DNA of 64,000 nucleotides from M0027 sp021713415 (GCA_021713415.1 JAKJJQ010000002.1:54159-118158), one strand, 5' to 3'. Shown: positions 63,001 to 64,000, numbered from the stretch's first letter. Made by a program: numbers and translations. The notes: a model not told the origin generated them from the letters alone.

Positions 63001-64000
63001 ACATTACTCTTACACATAGTGGGGCAGGTGTTTCTGAAGCTGTGATGAATTCACTTGTTGATGGTATTAGTTATCAAAATACAAGTGAACAGCCAACTGA
63101 TGGGTTACGCCAAATTACAATTGCAACTCTACAAGATGATGGTGGAACAGCTAATGGTGGTGATGATACAGGTGAAATTGGCTTATCAACTTTTGTTAAT
63201 GTTATCGGTGTAAATGATGCACCAGTATTAGAGTTAATAGATTTTGAACAATTAGGTGCAGATATTGATGCGCAAGCTATAGGTGATCGCTTTGGTTGGT
63301 CAGTGTCACTAAATGGTGATGGTACTCGTATGGCTGTGGGAGCAATTGGAAGTGATAGTAATGGAGCTGATAGTGGTCAGGTGCAAATTTTTGAATGGGA
63401 TGGTTCAGCTTGGAATCAAATGGGTTCTGATATTGATGGAGCAGGTGTATCAACTCAAACAGGAAGAAGTGTTAGCTTAAGTAATGATGGTTCAAGGGTT
63501 GCTATTGGAGAGCCTGCAGGTATTAGTAATAATGGTCAGGTGCGTATTTTTGAGTGGGATGGCAGTGACTGGAATTTATTAGGTTCAGCAATTGTTGGTG
63601 AAGCATCAGATGATTTCAGTGGTGTAGCCATTGACTTTAACGCTAGTGGATCACGTGTGGCAATTGGTGCAAGTAGTAATGATGGCAATGGTAGTAGTAG
63701 TGGTCATGTGCGTATCTACGAATATAATGGTTCAGCTTGGGCGCAATTAGGCCTTGATATTGATGGTGAATTCGCTGGAGATAATAGTGGTTTCTCAGTA
63801 GCCTTTAATGATATTGGTGATCGAGTAGTTATTGGTGCACGTTATAGTGATGATAATGGTGTTCATAGTGGCCATGCTCGTATTTTTGAATACGATGGCA
63901 GTACTTGGAATCAAATGGGTACTGATATCATCGGCGAAGCAGCAAGTGATGAAAGCGGGTATTCAGTTAGCTTTAATGCATTAGGTACTCGTGTAGCGGT
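24099..64000 (+). CDS. Giant repeat protein: DUF4347 plus about 25 FG-GAP propeller / Ig-like units (3' end beyond window)
   Basis: One reading frame runs from the ATG at 24099 to the window edge: 13,300 codons plus two bases with no stop. Codon phase is the same where I checked (about 24.1, 29.9, 36.0, 45.8, 52.3 and 63.96 kb). The start is fixed by an in-frame TAA four codons upstream, with AAGGG before the ATG. Order: basic stretch (about 12-30), LEPRFMFDGA (55-64), DUF4347 (about 117-264), then repeating units of seven FG-GAP-like blades plus one Ig/cadherin-like domain. No Sec signal is seen. LEPR-type N-termini are usual in giant proteins exported by type I secretion, whose signal would lie in the missing C-terminus. 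After C217 I noticed no cysteine, and lysine is scarce. A surface adhesin or matrix protein is the likely role, by inference. No frameshift or transposon interrupts it. Confidence 0.95.
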   Translation, partial: MNDFNDNDSQHINQKGNKSKKAKRQKKKLVDIIFGILSVKDKDRSTELSTLMQPLEPRFMFDGAAVETVDIADGVSETEQSEILKALNSNDKADASDSLIEAIKTEALNQETDYSVYKEVVIIDSRVKDPQTLIKNISRKASVEVIDVDENGVDAIAQMLSKYSNLDAVHIISHGSQGELYLGSSVLNLDSLSSYQMQLGQWGNAISSSGDLLFYGCNVAEGSKGMLFIDALKSYTSADIAASTDITGADHLGGDSILEVDDEVEVDEIVTFENFGHILADPELGGFTQIGSDINPALNNEQFGSDIAVNATGSHVVVGAMQSDIAGSNRGAVRVYEWNGSNWVQVGGDITLVTPTTNANFGRSVTISDDGLTIAAGADQDLNSQGTVEVHTWNGSAWVQKGTDLTGASTSDLFGWSVILDGTGDWLAVGEYVSATANTGQVNFYEWNGSSWVSRGSIVGAGGSDRLGMDIQFSQTGNRIVMGAHTANSTAGYVRVYEYAGGSTWNLMGSQIDGSAGGGGDMLGHSVSMNSDGTRIILSAPLDDAGGSNTGTVRVYDWNGSAWVQLGSDIYGEANSDFLGGGTSLDGSRAVSMSGDGNRIAIGSHDNDGNGSGSGHIRIFDWDGSDWIQVGPDIDGGAAGDAFGWSVSLSRDGSVVGGGSLTEGSNRGEVRLYSLDGVGTTYATYSENTVLTLEPLLTITDTDDSIVGATIQITGNYQAFEDILSIATSALPLPAGIQTTFDRPSGLYQISGTATVAVYQNLLRNIQYENGKNDPTDLERTIKWTVDDGTATSSIITRITSLVAINDLAKINTFEQLGSTISGGAFERFGESVSFSNDGTRVAIGGPDSGDVVRVYDWDGSNWVQLGSDITIASSENFGESVALNADGTVVVIGDSQFDGSGSDSGQTNVFEWNGAAWVLRGAAINGLNADDESGNAVAINDAGDRIIIGESRFGASNDGQARVFDWNGSAWVQLGTTFAAAATGDQFGFSVAMNSTGSRVSIGAIVHGDGTFGAEVGEVKIYEWNGSAWVQLDSDLVGSQNDEFSGYSVALDALGDNVAISSFYGDSATNLDAGTVRVYNWNGSAWVQQGSDIHGLDGADWAGSSISLSDSGTRLAIGALESDQNGDQSGHVTIYDWNGSAWVQYGEIIAGNVGDHSGASVSLSGDGLSLAIGEVGDFSGDNGQVRIFDLTALTALDYTEGDGAVAIHTSFNISDPDDTNIETATIVIATNYQNGEDILNFVDTGSITSSWTAATGTLVLSGTDTLANYKAALEAVTFENTSTTPNTSTRTVEFYVNDGDGNSVSIAERDITVTDINEAPELYFSYGNTQLGADIDGTTNFGLFGEDVSISDDGTRIAVGAPQTPNNVGTVRVYDWNGTNWVQTGADITGASAARLGHAVSLSADGNILAVGAPYASSPATQQGYVQIYQWSGSAWVQLGSNISGELGSDFSGNDIDLSSDGMRVAIGAVFNDGNGPDSGQVRVYDWNGSAWVQAGSDIDGEATGDQSGTSVALSSDGLTLVIGAPWNDDAALQAGHARVYSWNGSSWVQQGSDIDGDANSDFSGNSVSVNADGSRVAVGTYAGGTAGRARIFDWNGSAWVQVGSDIVGEAIGDQAGWTVSLTNDGDRIVIGSRGGEASNEGHVRVFDWNGSAWVENGTKVTGDTASEYHANAMVSGDGSTLVVGAINADDTGTDRGRVRVYELETTEKTLTFTEGDSALIIDASFTILDADDTNMESATIIISANYLQGEDFLSFTPVGSIVGSFDATTGSLVLTGTDTLANYQLALASVTYDNISDDPSVLQRQIDFYVNDGDTQSNASIAYINVAAVNDAPNLELIDFNQLGADLDGEALGDLAGFAVDISDDGLRIVVGAKDNDGNGAESGQARVYEWDGTTWNQLGADLDGEAAGDEFGTTVSISADGDRIAVGARYNDGSAVDAGHVRIFDWDGSSWNQVGLDIDGEGSNDFSGGDAITLSADGSRVAIGATGNNDAGNDSGHVRIYEFNGTSWVQLGSDIDGENTDDWFGNAVSFAAEGTRLAIGGYRNDGNGANAGHVRVYDFNGTDWVQVGVDLDGLAADDWFGQSVSLSEDGSRLVVGAFRSDISALDTGQVIVYDWNGAAWVQAGSVINGVVFADNLGRAVALSSDGLRLALSVPGDDTNGSGSGKVNIYDWNADTNDWDLVGASTAFGADILGEASPDALGWSLALTADGSRIVIGAPFNDGNGANSGHVRVFELTSATLTTAVTFTEDAGAIAAYPEFSIIDPDDTDMESATIAITNNFVASEDSLSFTDTVNISGNYNPSTGVLILTGTDTKAAYEQALASVLYNNSSDTPDTNQRTVEFYVNDGDAQSNLAISLIDVVAANDPPELGLIEFSQLGSDIDGEAAGDQFGHATSLSADGTRVAIGSPVNNDGAALAGHVRVFDWDGSNWVQVGSDLDGETGNDLFGNSVSLSDDGNRLAVGIIFDDNASGSNAGQVKIYDWNGTNWVQVGNDIDGEAATDYSGGSVALSANGNRVVIGAATNDGGGATSGHMRVYEYNGSAWVQVGADIDGQALNQRFGDEVAISADGNRVAASAPDTNGNYVAIYDWNGAAWVQVGSNIGSGGTTPAGYGISLTSDGDRIAIGNPTLPAGDNGITRVYDWNGAAWVQAGTDITGEGSNDLSGGRKRVSISGDGSLLAIGATFNGIFDNGHVRLYQWDGTDWVQVGNDINGEASNDESGFQTTISRDGSRLAIGAVDNDGINGADSGHVRVYQLTTLAPALALDYTIGDGQVIVQDEVSVIDVDDDDMESATIYFSNNYVNGEDVLSFTPTVNISFSWTAATGTLVLTGTDTKAAYEQALASVTYENIGASPTASVREVTFIVDDGDDPSNNVTADINVIVPNTPPELDFVSFEQVSTDILAETTFGDNFGYAVAANSDGSIVAISDRTNSEGGSARGDVRIFELQAGSWVQLGDDIGGVANGDQSGWSVDLSDDGTRVVIGAPVHNGSAGTDSGHARIFEYNGTAWVQLGSAIEGQAAQDRSGYSVSISADGARVAVGAVNNSDGGAQAGQVRIYEWNGSAWVQLGNKIDGIAAGDNMGSSVALSSDGSFVVVGARHHDGDRGQVQVYELIGVTWTQLGSDIDGSAASDESGTSVAINDAGDRIAIGAPFNGANNGQIRVYDWNGSAWVQAGADMIGEGNTDQLGLSVSLSGDGNRVAAGGPFNDVGGGIADDKGYARIFDWDGSSWTQLNIDLDGTSDDDNFGTSVSISSNGERLVVGAPMSSALGDGYARVFDLTATFRTLAYTENDGAVALHSEYKIVDSTDTDMESATIEFTSNYVQGEDVLVFVNTANISGSFDSQTGRLVLTGTDTIANYQLALASITYENFSDNPLPATNTKTIDMLVDDGDVPSNLVTLQIDVTPVNDAPQLDLVNFAQMGSDILGDAVEDRAGQSVAISEDGSRMIIGITNRFGGTGYARAYEWDGSSWNQMGVDFLAEAVADEYGTWVTMSADGNRVAIGGPENDAGASNAGHVRVFEWDGSSWNQLGSDLDGTLTNSTFGMRVDLNHDGSILAVGQPNNGTGLVKLFSWDGSAWNQLGADILGDAGNDDFGHALELSESGYRIIIGARQSGPAGYARVFDWDGSAWVQVGADFVGATAGDLFGMDVSITADGNRIAIGASAAGPDGEAFVYDWDGATWNQVGSTLLGEAGVGQFFGWRVSLSSDGSRLAVSDRSNFVSPDNVGSVRLFDFNGTTNDWDLIGTNTVFGSDIDGDAAFDEFGWSTRLSGNGDRVIIGAFTNDANGSNAGQVKVFDLVSESLATVALSYTENDPATAIYPEFSILDVDDTDMESATVTISANYVQNEDLLLFTDTGTISGTFDTVTGRLILTGTDTKANYELALATVQYFNTSEDPSTATRTVDFLVDDGDAPSNNASVDITVAAVNNAPELDLIDLVQVGSDIDGIVAGEISGWSVSADESGTRVAIGAPLNNAGGSDRGQVRVYDWDGSSWNLIGSGIDGDADDDQSGYSVTLSADGQRLAIGAIFNDDAGSNAGQVRIFEWDGSNWVQLGLDLDGEAAGDRFGSSVALTENGDRVIVGAWQNDGVNGANSGHARVYQWTGTAWIQLGSDLDGEAAGDAFGRSVAIDATGNRIAIGGDLNDAGGAGTDNRGHVRIYQYDGTDWVQIGADIDGQAAGDRSGTSIAFNGEGDRLIIGDISNSDAGAFAGQARVFEYDGANWNQIGSDLLGENAGDQFGISVSISRDGQRITVSAENNADAGNNAGHVRIFDWNNDTLDWVQIGGMDIDGEAADDQSGHSIALSAYGYRVIIGAPGNDDGGTGSGHVRVYDIVKLSETITYTEGDGVVSLYPEFSVSDIDDEYIESATVSMTVATYQASEDVLSYDSALATSMGVTGNIVSGVITFTSDTANTVTKSEYEALLATVTYENTSTTPDETTRVLRYTVDDGDTESNVATINIDVIATNDAPELLLGNYQQLGLDIDGEAAGDFSGVSVDLSDDGSIMAIGATGNNGFTGHVRVYQWDGSTWNQLGADIDGEAALDDSGRSVSLSSDGTRLAIGAELNDGNGAQSGHTRVYEWDGSSWNQLGSDIDGAVAGDQSGFSVDLSSNGDRLVIGSWQSSANGLNSGQTSIFEWNGTAWVQLGSAIDGEAAGDSAGSNVTISSDGNRIAIGANANDAGGNNRGHVRVYDWNGSSWVQAGTDIDGTTDLDNFGISITFSDDANRLAVGATTNGAGTGYVRIYDWNGSSWVQAGSDITGEAVGDSFGWEVDLSADGNRLAISAKDNDGNGADSGHVRIYDWDGSNWTQFGVDIDGEAADDQSGFAIALTADGLQLAIGASQNDGNGADSGHVRVYQLASLQETISYTENDPATVIYPEFSITDIDDTDMESATIEITGNYVIGEDILAFTDTANITGTWMPGVGRLLLQGTDTKAAYETALASITYENLSDNPDTTQRQVDFYVNDGELQSNLAAVLIDITATNDAPEVALVDFEQLGADIDGLLANDQIGFNVAMSADGLTVAASSPFYDGAAGADSGLVRVFQWDGSSWNQLGLDIEGVAADDSNGRGMALSADGMTLAIGALDNDTGGADSGHVRIFDWNGTAWVQRGSDILGETASDRSGVAVSLSDTGDVVAIGAYLNDGVNGADSGHVRVYFWNGTAWAQAGSDIDGEAAGDNSGWSVDLNADGDRVIIGARANAAGGTDRGHARVYEFSGGSWNQLGLDIDGDADSDRLGESVSISSDGNTIAVGAPLNDTGGADSGLAKVFDWNGAAWVQRGSDLLGEAAGDESGFSVSLSADGSTLAIGAPLNDDGANNAGQVRIYRWNEVDLVWDQLDIDLDGENGDDWSGYSVSLNADGTSVAIGTFAGNLDDSGQVRVYQLTSTSETVTYTEGDGTVTVYPDVSINDVDDDYIESATVSITVATYQAAEDTLSFDNALATSIGVTGNVVGNVITFTSNTADTVTKSEYEQLLATITFSNSSENPNTTSRILHYIVNDGDVNSNIATLQIDVVGVNDPPEISLGLLQVGQQLVGDASGDQFGYSVSSSADGSRIAVGARNNDDNGALSGHTKVYELVAGSWVQLGATLIGEAAGDRNGYSVSLSDDGNRLAIGASFNDGNGGSSGHVRIYEWDGSSWNQLGLDIDGEASGDQSGDAVSLSGDGSHVIIGAPLNDGNGSNSGHVRVYQWNGSAWVQKGLDLDGPAAGDTAGTHEVAISVNGNRIAFGANQNDAFASDAGLSRIFEWNGSAWVQLGSDILGSEASARSGASIALSADGSRFAVGSPNISGEVRVYDWNGASWVQVGSDINDGTNIGTSISLSADGSRLAAGEMGSNVVRLYEYDGSDWVQLATNIVGSSGGFFGRSVSLSADGTQVVSGGYNFAEGYVEVYNLEAVEKSIDYTENDAATILHNAFTVTDVDDVNLESATITITNYVAGEDVLSFGSAPVGITVTTVAPGTLLATGSATLADYKAFFDTVTYENSSDNPDVTQREIEFIGNDGDINSNIATVYVNMTATNDAPDLDLISFAQLGADIDGEASGDQSGRSVSFNASGTRVAIGAFQNTAGTGHVRVYDWDGSSWNQVGLDIDGEAIGDQSGYSVALSDDGLRLVVGAPQNTGGLGHVRIYDWDGSSWNQLGSDIDGENAGDESGWSVATNEDGSIIAVGARLNADSGANSGHVRLYQYNGTAWVQLGSDIDGEAANDFSGWSVDLSDDGFRVAIGARANDAGGSDRGHVRIYDYNGTAWVQVGADIDGEADGDESGYSVSFSSDGSRIAIGANQNDDAGNNSGHVRIYEYNGAAWVQLGLDIDGEAANDNSGVSVSLSADGRMVAIGAIGNSDNGAASGHVRIYKYDDANWVLLGASTVFGSDIDGEAASDFSGFSVSLSDDGTRVAIGAPNNDGLTGHVRVYELVSASETITVNEGDPAAIIYPEYLISDVDDDFMESATVSITLATYQAGEDVLSFNSIFATSIGVTGNVVGNVITFTSDTPNDVTKVEYEQLLATVTYENTAGDEPNSTQREVHYMVNDGDTNSNISTVFIDVLSVNDPPTLTADSLGVLQQLGLDIDGEATGDQSGSAVAVSADGLTIAVGAPQNDDTGNNSGHTRIYQYDGTAWVQLGNDLAGEALGDESGYSVALSADGTRVAIGAPFNDAGGAGTDNRGHVRIFDWDGSSWNQVGADIDGEAASDKSGWSVSLSNDGDTVAIGAVDNDGTFLNGGHVRVFEYNGTSWIQKGIDLEASAADDNFGDSIALSNDGDTLVVGSPDSNINGNNSGMVQVFNWNGAAWIQLGVDLPGEALTDNFGGAVSINGDGTIIAAGAHQNDGNGAGSGHVRVFEWDGATWNQLGVDIDGEAATDQSGYSVALSDDGQTVVIGARNNDGSFADAGHVRIYEYDGANWIQSGADIDGETNNDNSGYAVAVSADGNMIVIGALDNDGPGVITDNRGHVRVYSQLMIDYTENDPAVTLFDNASISTIESGQTITQFTFEVENVLDSDEVLHIDGLAVDITVTNPTVGTTSLGFDVSVVFASGTATITLIHNAAGVTTLQAEGLVDGLQYEHTSEDPTEGVRTITITSLTDDGGTANGGDDTGEVSITTLVNVIAVNDPPINSVPGAQNTPEDTDLVFNAGNSNLISISDVDATNAEVSLSVLNGILTLSQVTGLTFSSGGNGEGSMTFSGTIVDINNALNGLIYSPDDNYNGADTLTIDTNDLGETGTGGTQSDIDNISITVSSVNDAPELGFVKFDQVGSDIDGEAGSDLSGVSIDASDDGSRIVIGAPGNNGTTGHVRIYELQLGVWTQLGSDIDGEAAGDLSGFSVAMNADGSRVIIGAYGNNALQGHARIFEWDGSSWNQVGLDIDGEVVGDQSGHAVSISSDGNTVAIGARSNDDFAADSGHVRIFNWDGSSWNQVGLDIDGEAANDFSGWAVDLSADGMRVAISARNNDGTANESGHVRVFEWDGAAWNQLGSDIDGEALNDLSGHSIDLSDDGSTLAIGAIQNDGSAPDSGHVRVFEWDGATWNQLGSDIDGEAADDWSGWSVSLSEDGSRLAIGASENDGNGSNSGQVRIYEWNPDSSDWTLLGINTVAGSDIDGEAAEDKLGRSVVLSADGTRVFAGAPFNDDAPGSDGGSVRVFDLISTLESATYTEGGGPVVLYPEISIIDVDDTDMESAIVTITNFQDGDYLDFNISLATSLGISSSFYVASTGELLFTGTATIAEYESLLATVEFLNNKADPDTTNRIIEFVVNDGDDDSNIATINLTVNAVNNDPSVELVDFEQVGADIVGEAASDVFGDAVSFNTSGTVLAVGARNNDGNGSNSGHVRIYDWDGTNWVQRGSDIDGEAAGDNSGNKVVLSATGDSVAISAIANDAGGNNRGHVRIFDWDGSNWVQRGSDIDGDVDFDLSGGGLGFSSDGNVVAISALLHSGPGAQTGQLRLFYWDGFNWQQRGADIYGEASETSSIRGVDLNGDGTTVVVGEDLNDAGGLNRGQARVYDFNGISWVQRGLDIEGLANSDELGSDVAITADGDSIAILTKRHATGTVDSGYAVIYDWDGAAWVQRGAIIEGEADDDTVVNGSIDISADGSIVVIGAKSNDGGGLNSGHTRIYHWNGTSWVQWAVDIDGQAAGDLSGQDVSLSGDGTRLAIGEQGAASNGQVRVFDITILDVDPTSSPTPSLDYTEGDGAQTLHPQFSILDFDDTDMESATIAITNNYVQGEDVLDFSDTASITGVWNATTGVLVLSGTDSKENYEIALASVTYQNNSDTPDTNQRTVSFFVDDGDALSTAATTRIDITAVNDPPEVEFIIFNQQGVDIQAEAIDDRLGRAVSMSLDGSRVAVAAHLNDGNGVSSGHVRVFDWDGTNWVQAGADIDGEAAFNQSGNSISLSSDGLRLAIGADFNDGNGADSGHVRVYEWDGSAWNQLGIDLDGEAAGDEFGGSVALNSDGSRLAVGAVENNSGQGHTRIFEWDGSAWNQLGLDLDGEAIGDNSGNSVALSADGNRVAIGATLNDDAGTNRGHVRLYDWNGTAWVQVGLDIDGEANQDQSGSSVTLSADGSRVAIGAIFNDGNGADSGHVRVYEFNGANWIQIGSDIDGEAATDESGNSISFSADGLRLAIGAGKNDNINGTQAGHVRIYDWDGSDWVQIGFDIDGPATDEIFGFDVAMSGDGEHVAIGAHLHDGIGVQSGLVRVFELTSVTSSLSYTENDGAVILATEFDVSDVDDTDMESATIAITGNFIQGEDFLSFTNTVNISGSYDSLTGILTLVGTDTKAAYESALASITYENTSDDLSILQRTVQFTVNDGDSQSNIATVTINMTAVNDAPELDLIDFEQLGLDIAGDAAGDQSGRSVSLSSDGQRMAIGSWLNDDGGLNSGHVRIFEWDGSAWNQLGLAIAGEAASDISGYSVSLSANGSRVAIGGSDNDGNGSDAGHVRIYDWDGSAWNQVGSDIDGEAADDNSGFSISLSNDGSTLAIGAIGNDGNGVDSGHVRIYQFNGTAWVQMGSDIDGESANDFAGRVSLSSDGKRVAIGGILNDGNGADSGHVRIYEWNGSDWSQLGLDIDGENAGDGAGISMALNADGSRVVIGAWLNADAGVASGHVRIYDWDGSAWNQVGSDIDGEAAGDRSGTSVSISEDGERIAIGAYLNDGNGADSGHVRIYDFNGSDWAQIGGMDIDGEAAGDNSGVAVSLSADGARVAIGATLNGDGGAQSGHVRVFDLVSVLETISYTENDPATIIHPEFSVSDLDDIDMESATVAITGNFVSGEDILSFTDTANITGIWSATTGVLTLIGTDTKAAYEVALASVTYENTSDNPDVTQRQVDFYVNDGDAQSNVATVNIDITAINDAPELGLIDFEQLGADIDAQALGDRFGWSVSLNGDGSRMAVGAAYSDSNGGDSGQVQIFEWDGSSWNQMGADIDGAGVSAQTGRSVTLSTDGSRVAIGEPGSGNGQVRIFEWDGSNWSLLGSAIVGEAPGDFSGVAIDFNASGSRVVIGASSNDGNGSSSGHVRIYEYNGSAWAQLSLDIDGEFAGDNSGFSVAFNDIGDRVVIGARYSDDNGVHSGHARIFEYDGSTWNQMGTDIIGEAASDESGYSVSFNALGTRVAVGATNNDDGGNNSGHVRIFEWDGASWNQLGSDIDGEAANDESGYSVSLSADGERLAVGAPFNDGSGNDAGHVRVYDYNGTDWVQIGSMDIDGEAADDESGFSVSLSRDGQRLAIGALLNDATGLDAGQVRVYDLISVLETITYTENDPVTIIHPEFSITDPDDTDMESATIAITGNYAQGEDRLTFVDTVNITGTFNSITGILTLIGTDTKLAYEQALASVTYHNTSDNPSTLQRTVDFYVNDGDLQSNLATVLIDVVAVNDAPDLSLVNLLQQLGSDIDAEAAEDRFGTSVATNLDGSRIVVGAALNDGTGPNAGHARVFDWNGTNWVQVGSDIDGELAGDNSGTAVAMSDDGMRIAIGADLNDGAALTAGHVRVFEWDGSSWNQLGLDIDGEAANDESGSHISMSADGFTVAIGATFNNASAGHVRIYDWDGSSWNQRGLDIDALAGDESGVVAMSSDGNRIIVGRPLNDVGDTNSGQAVIYDWDGTNWTQVGATIDGANFEGQFGITVSISADGNRVAIGEDRFDGGPGGNLVGYTYVYDWNGTNWVQAGTEIPGDGVGDDSYYMSLSSDGERLAIGGPFNNGNGSDSGHVRIYDWNGSTLDWVLIGGSDIVGEAAGDRSGSSVALSADGKRVVIGAGLNADTGSNAGHVRVYELVSISETISYSEGDGDIVIYDEFSITDIDDDFMESATVTITPATYQGGEDYLAFNTTYATSIGVSGNFFNGVLTFTSDTVNTVTKSEYELLLATVTYENTSSNPDTTQRVVEYIVNDGDANSNIATVMIDVTAVNNAPDLSLIIAAQQLGADIDGEAADDESGYSVSFSADGSIVAIGAAENDAGGAQAGHVRIFQWDGSSWNQLGLDIDGDSPLDNTGYSVSLSSDGLTVAIGSPADLANGSVSVYNWDGSSWNQVGAKIVGEAATDFFGSTVYLNGDGTRLAISGPANDGAGVDLGHIRIYEYNGSAWVQLGGDIDGLPTGGLLGDRKGIAFTEDGNRIAVAERLSDVNGVDSGQVRVYDFDGANWVQAGLNLDGSAAGEQYGFSVSLSSDGNRLAIGGISYDVGPGNTDEGYVQTFDWNGANWVQVGSDIIGSIGIEQAGSHVSLSADGQRLVVGATGNDDGGIDAGQVRIYDFNGTDWVQVSVSINGETAADFSGYIAEISADGKRVAISSVWNDDAGNNAGQVRIFELVSVSESISYSEGDGDIIIYDEFSITDVDDDFMESATVVISSGYQAAEDVLTYDAAFATSIGVTGVISGDTITFTSDVVDDVTKTEYEQLLATVRYENTSDNPDVTQRQVDFYVNDGDAQSNVATVNIDITAVNDPPELNFMELNQIGSDIDGESSADRSGSAVATSADGSRVVIGAPQNDDAGSNAGHVRVYELIAGVWTQLGADIDGEAASDASGTSVDISADGTYIIVGAYFNDGVNGGDSGHARVYQWDGSTWNQVGLDLDGEAAGDYFGRQVRISDDGARVAVSGIQNDGAGGDRRGHVRIFEWDGSSWSQLGLDIDGEVDLDRSGWGLDFNGLGDRVAIGAPFNTSSTGAVRVYEWDGSNWVKVGSDILGEAAGDRSGNSVTMSDDGNRIAIGAPVNNGSTGHVRVYDWNGSNWVQAGGDIDGEAVNDQSASSGISLSADGYRLAIGAHQNDGNGADSGHVRIYDWDDVNLTWNLRLIDIDGEAASDQSGISVALSADGSRVFIGANFNNDGGALSGHVRVYDLVTQSILTPLVYTENDPATVIYPEFSITDPDDTFMESATVVISSGYQATEDVLTFDTAFATSIGVTGVISGDTITFTSDAVEDVTKTEYEQLLATVRYENASDNPDITQRQVDFYVNDGDLQSNVATVLIDITAVNDAPDLGLIEFQQVGANIAGEALGDRSGFSVSFNDAGDVVAIGARLNDDGAADAGHVRVFAFDGTNWIQRGPDFDGSVASGDYGDYVSINADGTTLAIYGNDIVQIFDWDGANWNQRGLDLGASDGVSKIDISSNGNILAIGEFAYDNAVFPGVDVDGRVRIFQWNGLSWVQLGADILGESAGSEFGGSVALSESGNTIVVGEQSEAGGGTDRGQVRVYDWNGLAWVQRGADINGFADSDQVGRNVSISADGNTIAVDSFENNSGTITDSAYTAIYDWDGANWNLRGTIIESEGSSDSASGSSISLNEDGSIVAIGHRGANPGPFGTGHTRIFHWDGSSWIQWYNDIDGTSAFEGSGAQVALSADGTRVAIGAPLADDAGNNSGHVRVLELAVPLVSVALTYAENDPATVIYPQASVIDLDDTDMESATVAITNNFAAGEDVLAFSDTANITGSYNSLTGVLTLIGTDTKAAYELALASVTYENTSDNPDVTQRQVDFYVNDGDLQSNVATVLIDITAVNDAPDLALIDFQQLGLDIDGEAVDDQSGSSVAFNEDGSIVAIGAPENDAGGLSAGQVRIYQWDGSAWNQMGADIDGDNAIDIVGQSVSLSSDGLTVAIGAPGDESTNGSASVYSWDGSSWNLVGAKIIGEASGDGLGASVYLNSDGTRLAVSAPYNDGAGANAGHVRIYEYNGSAWVQLGGDIDGVASDQLADQKGLSFTADGNRIAIAARFSDANGVDSGQVRVFDFDGLNWVQVGADFDGPAAGVQYGFSVSLSSDGSRLAIGGVGYDVGVGTNEGFVQVFDWNGVTWVQTGTDIIGTEAGEDTGSYVSLSSDGERLVVGAQANDDSAADAGQVRIYDWDGADWVQIGININGEAASDFSGHVATISSDGTRVAIAARLNDGAGNNAGHVRVYELVSVSESISYSEGDGDVIIYDEFSITDADDDYMESATVTISSGYQAAEDVLTFDTAFATSIGVTGNIVGNTLTFTSDVLNDVTKTEYEQLLATVRYENTSSNPDATQRQVDFYVNDGDAQSNVATVNIDITTINDAPTLITDTAIDLANDINIGPGNETGYAVSISGDGTRMALSSLVNEFVRIYEFNGIGWIQLGNQLDAEVIGDRFGDSISLNSDGSRIAIGATKNDGGGLDSGHVRVYELIAGIWTQVGLDIDGEGGGDDSGFSVTLSADGSTLAVGEIGNDDGGFIAGQVRIYDLIAGSWVQRGVDLNGNAFDVLGWSTSLSDDGNTVAIGAIGTGNEGYTAIYQWDGSAWVQLGLDIVGETNGDSSGYSVSLSADGTRVAIGAISNAGNGVSSGHVRVYDWDGSTWNQVGSDIDGELANDQSGYSVSLDSEGNRLVIGAPFNDGNGSASGQVRVYEWDGIAWSHGNDIDGQAADDNFGHALAINDDGTRFVVSAPLNDSGGLDSGEVKVYTTSVDYTEGDSAVDLIFDNTITSTIESGQNLIALTLEVSNISDIDHEYLIVDGYGIHLTKTSVSHGPTTNGFLIDVTYALGVANITLTHSGAGVSEAVMNSLVDGISYQNTSEQPTDGLRQITIATLQDDGGTANGGDDTGEIGLSTFVNVIGVNDAPVLELIDFEQLGADIDAQAIGDRFGWSVSLNGDGTRMAVGAIGSDSNGADSGQVQIFEWDGSAWNQMGSDIDGAGVSTQTGRSVSLSNDGSRVAIGEPAGISNNGQVRIFEWDGSDWNLLGSAIVGEASDDFSGVAIDFNASGSRVAIGASSNDGNGSSSGHVRIYEYNGSAWAQLGLDIDGEFAGDNSGFSVAFNDIGDRVVIGARYSDDNGVHSGHARIFEYDGSTWNQMGTDIIGEAASDESGYSVSFNALGTRVA
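24261..24290 (+). other. LEPR-type motif of giant exoproteins
   Basis: Residues 55-64 read LEPRFMFDGA, matching the LEPRxLxDGA motif that opens many huge bacterial repeat proteins. It comes after a lysine-rich stretch and a short hydrophobic patch (LVDIIFGILSV, about 29-39), and precedes DUF4347, the usual order. Confidence 0.85.
24447..24890 (+). other. DUF4347 domain with His/Cys pair
   Basis: Residues about 117-264 match DUF4347. The order is a VVIIDSRV strand, then LDAVHIISHGSQGELYLGSS, GDLLFYGCNVAEG, and ADIAASTDITG with GGDSILE. H174 in SHGS and C217 in YGCN are placed like the dyad of caspase-fold (clan CD) peptidases. This would allow proteolysis or self-processing, but catalytic activity of this domain is inference. 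The domain commonly sits just after the LEPR motif in giant proteins. Confidence 0.82.
26135..26535 (+). other. First, divergent Ig/cadherin-like linker domain
   Basis: This copy lacks the DMESATI block (it reads TDTDDSIVGATIQITGNYQ) and ends in AINDLAK instead of VNDAPEL. It is the most divergent linker of the array. It keeps the length and the QYENGKNDPT and WTVDDG positions, so it is the same fold. The N-terminal unit is therefore the least homogenised. Confidence 0.75.
44965..45405 (+). other. Type-C linker domain (TIESGQ / DDGGTANGGDDTGE)
   Basis: This linker differs from the two common subtypes. It has TIESGQTITQFTFEVENV, ITLIHNAAG and TDDGGTANGGDDTGE. The only other clear copy is at about 62.76 kb. 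It is followed by an extra domain, making this the one long gap in the array. Confidence 0.78.
45430..45825 (+). other. Single tandem-95/cadherin-like domain
   Basis: This extra domain of about 130 residues begins NSVPGAQNTPEDTDLVF, has ISISDVDATNAEVSLSV, LNGLIYSPDDNYNGADTLTI and ends SVNDAPEL. It matches the widespread VCBS/tandem-95 type of bacterial adhesins and is the only one in the window, inserted between the type-C linker and the next propeller. Confidence 0.8.
52160..52910 (+). repeat. Near-identical duplicate, copy 1 (propeller 18)
   Basis: The first five to six blades of this propeller correspond in order to those starting at 63,240. Over 52,581-52,903 against 63,678-64,000 I find only two mismatches in 323 bases (TAAGCC/TAGGCC and GTGGTC/GTGGCC), at an offset of 11,097 bp. 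Other units differ at many codon third positions, so this copy is recent. Confidence 0.85.
62756..63225 (+). other. Type-C linker domain, second copy
   Basis: It has TIESGQNLIALTLEVSNI, ITLTHSGAG and DDGGTANGGDDTGE, paralogous to the copy at 44.97 kb, 11 units upstream. Unlike that copy it is not followed by a tandem-95 domain. Confidence 0.78.
63240..64000 (+). repeat. Near-identical duplicate, copy 2 (propeller 25, cut by window end)
   Basis: The partner is 52,160-52,910. Blade order, blade-specific variants (GADIDAQA, GAGVSxQTGRS, GEFAGDNSG, NDIGDRVVIGARYSDDNG) and most codons agree. The match reaches the last base of the window, so the duplicated block probably continues. Confidence 0.85.
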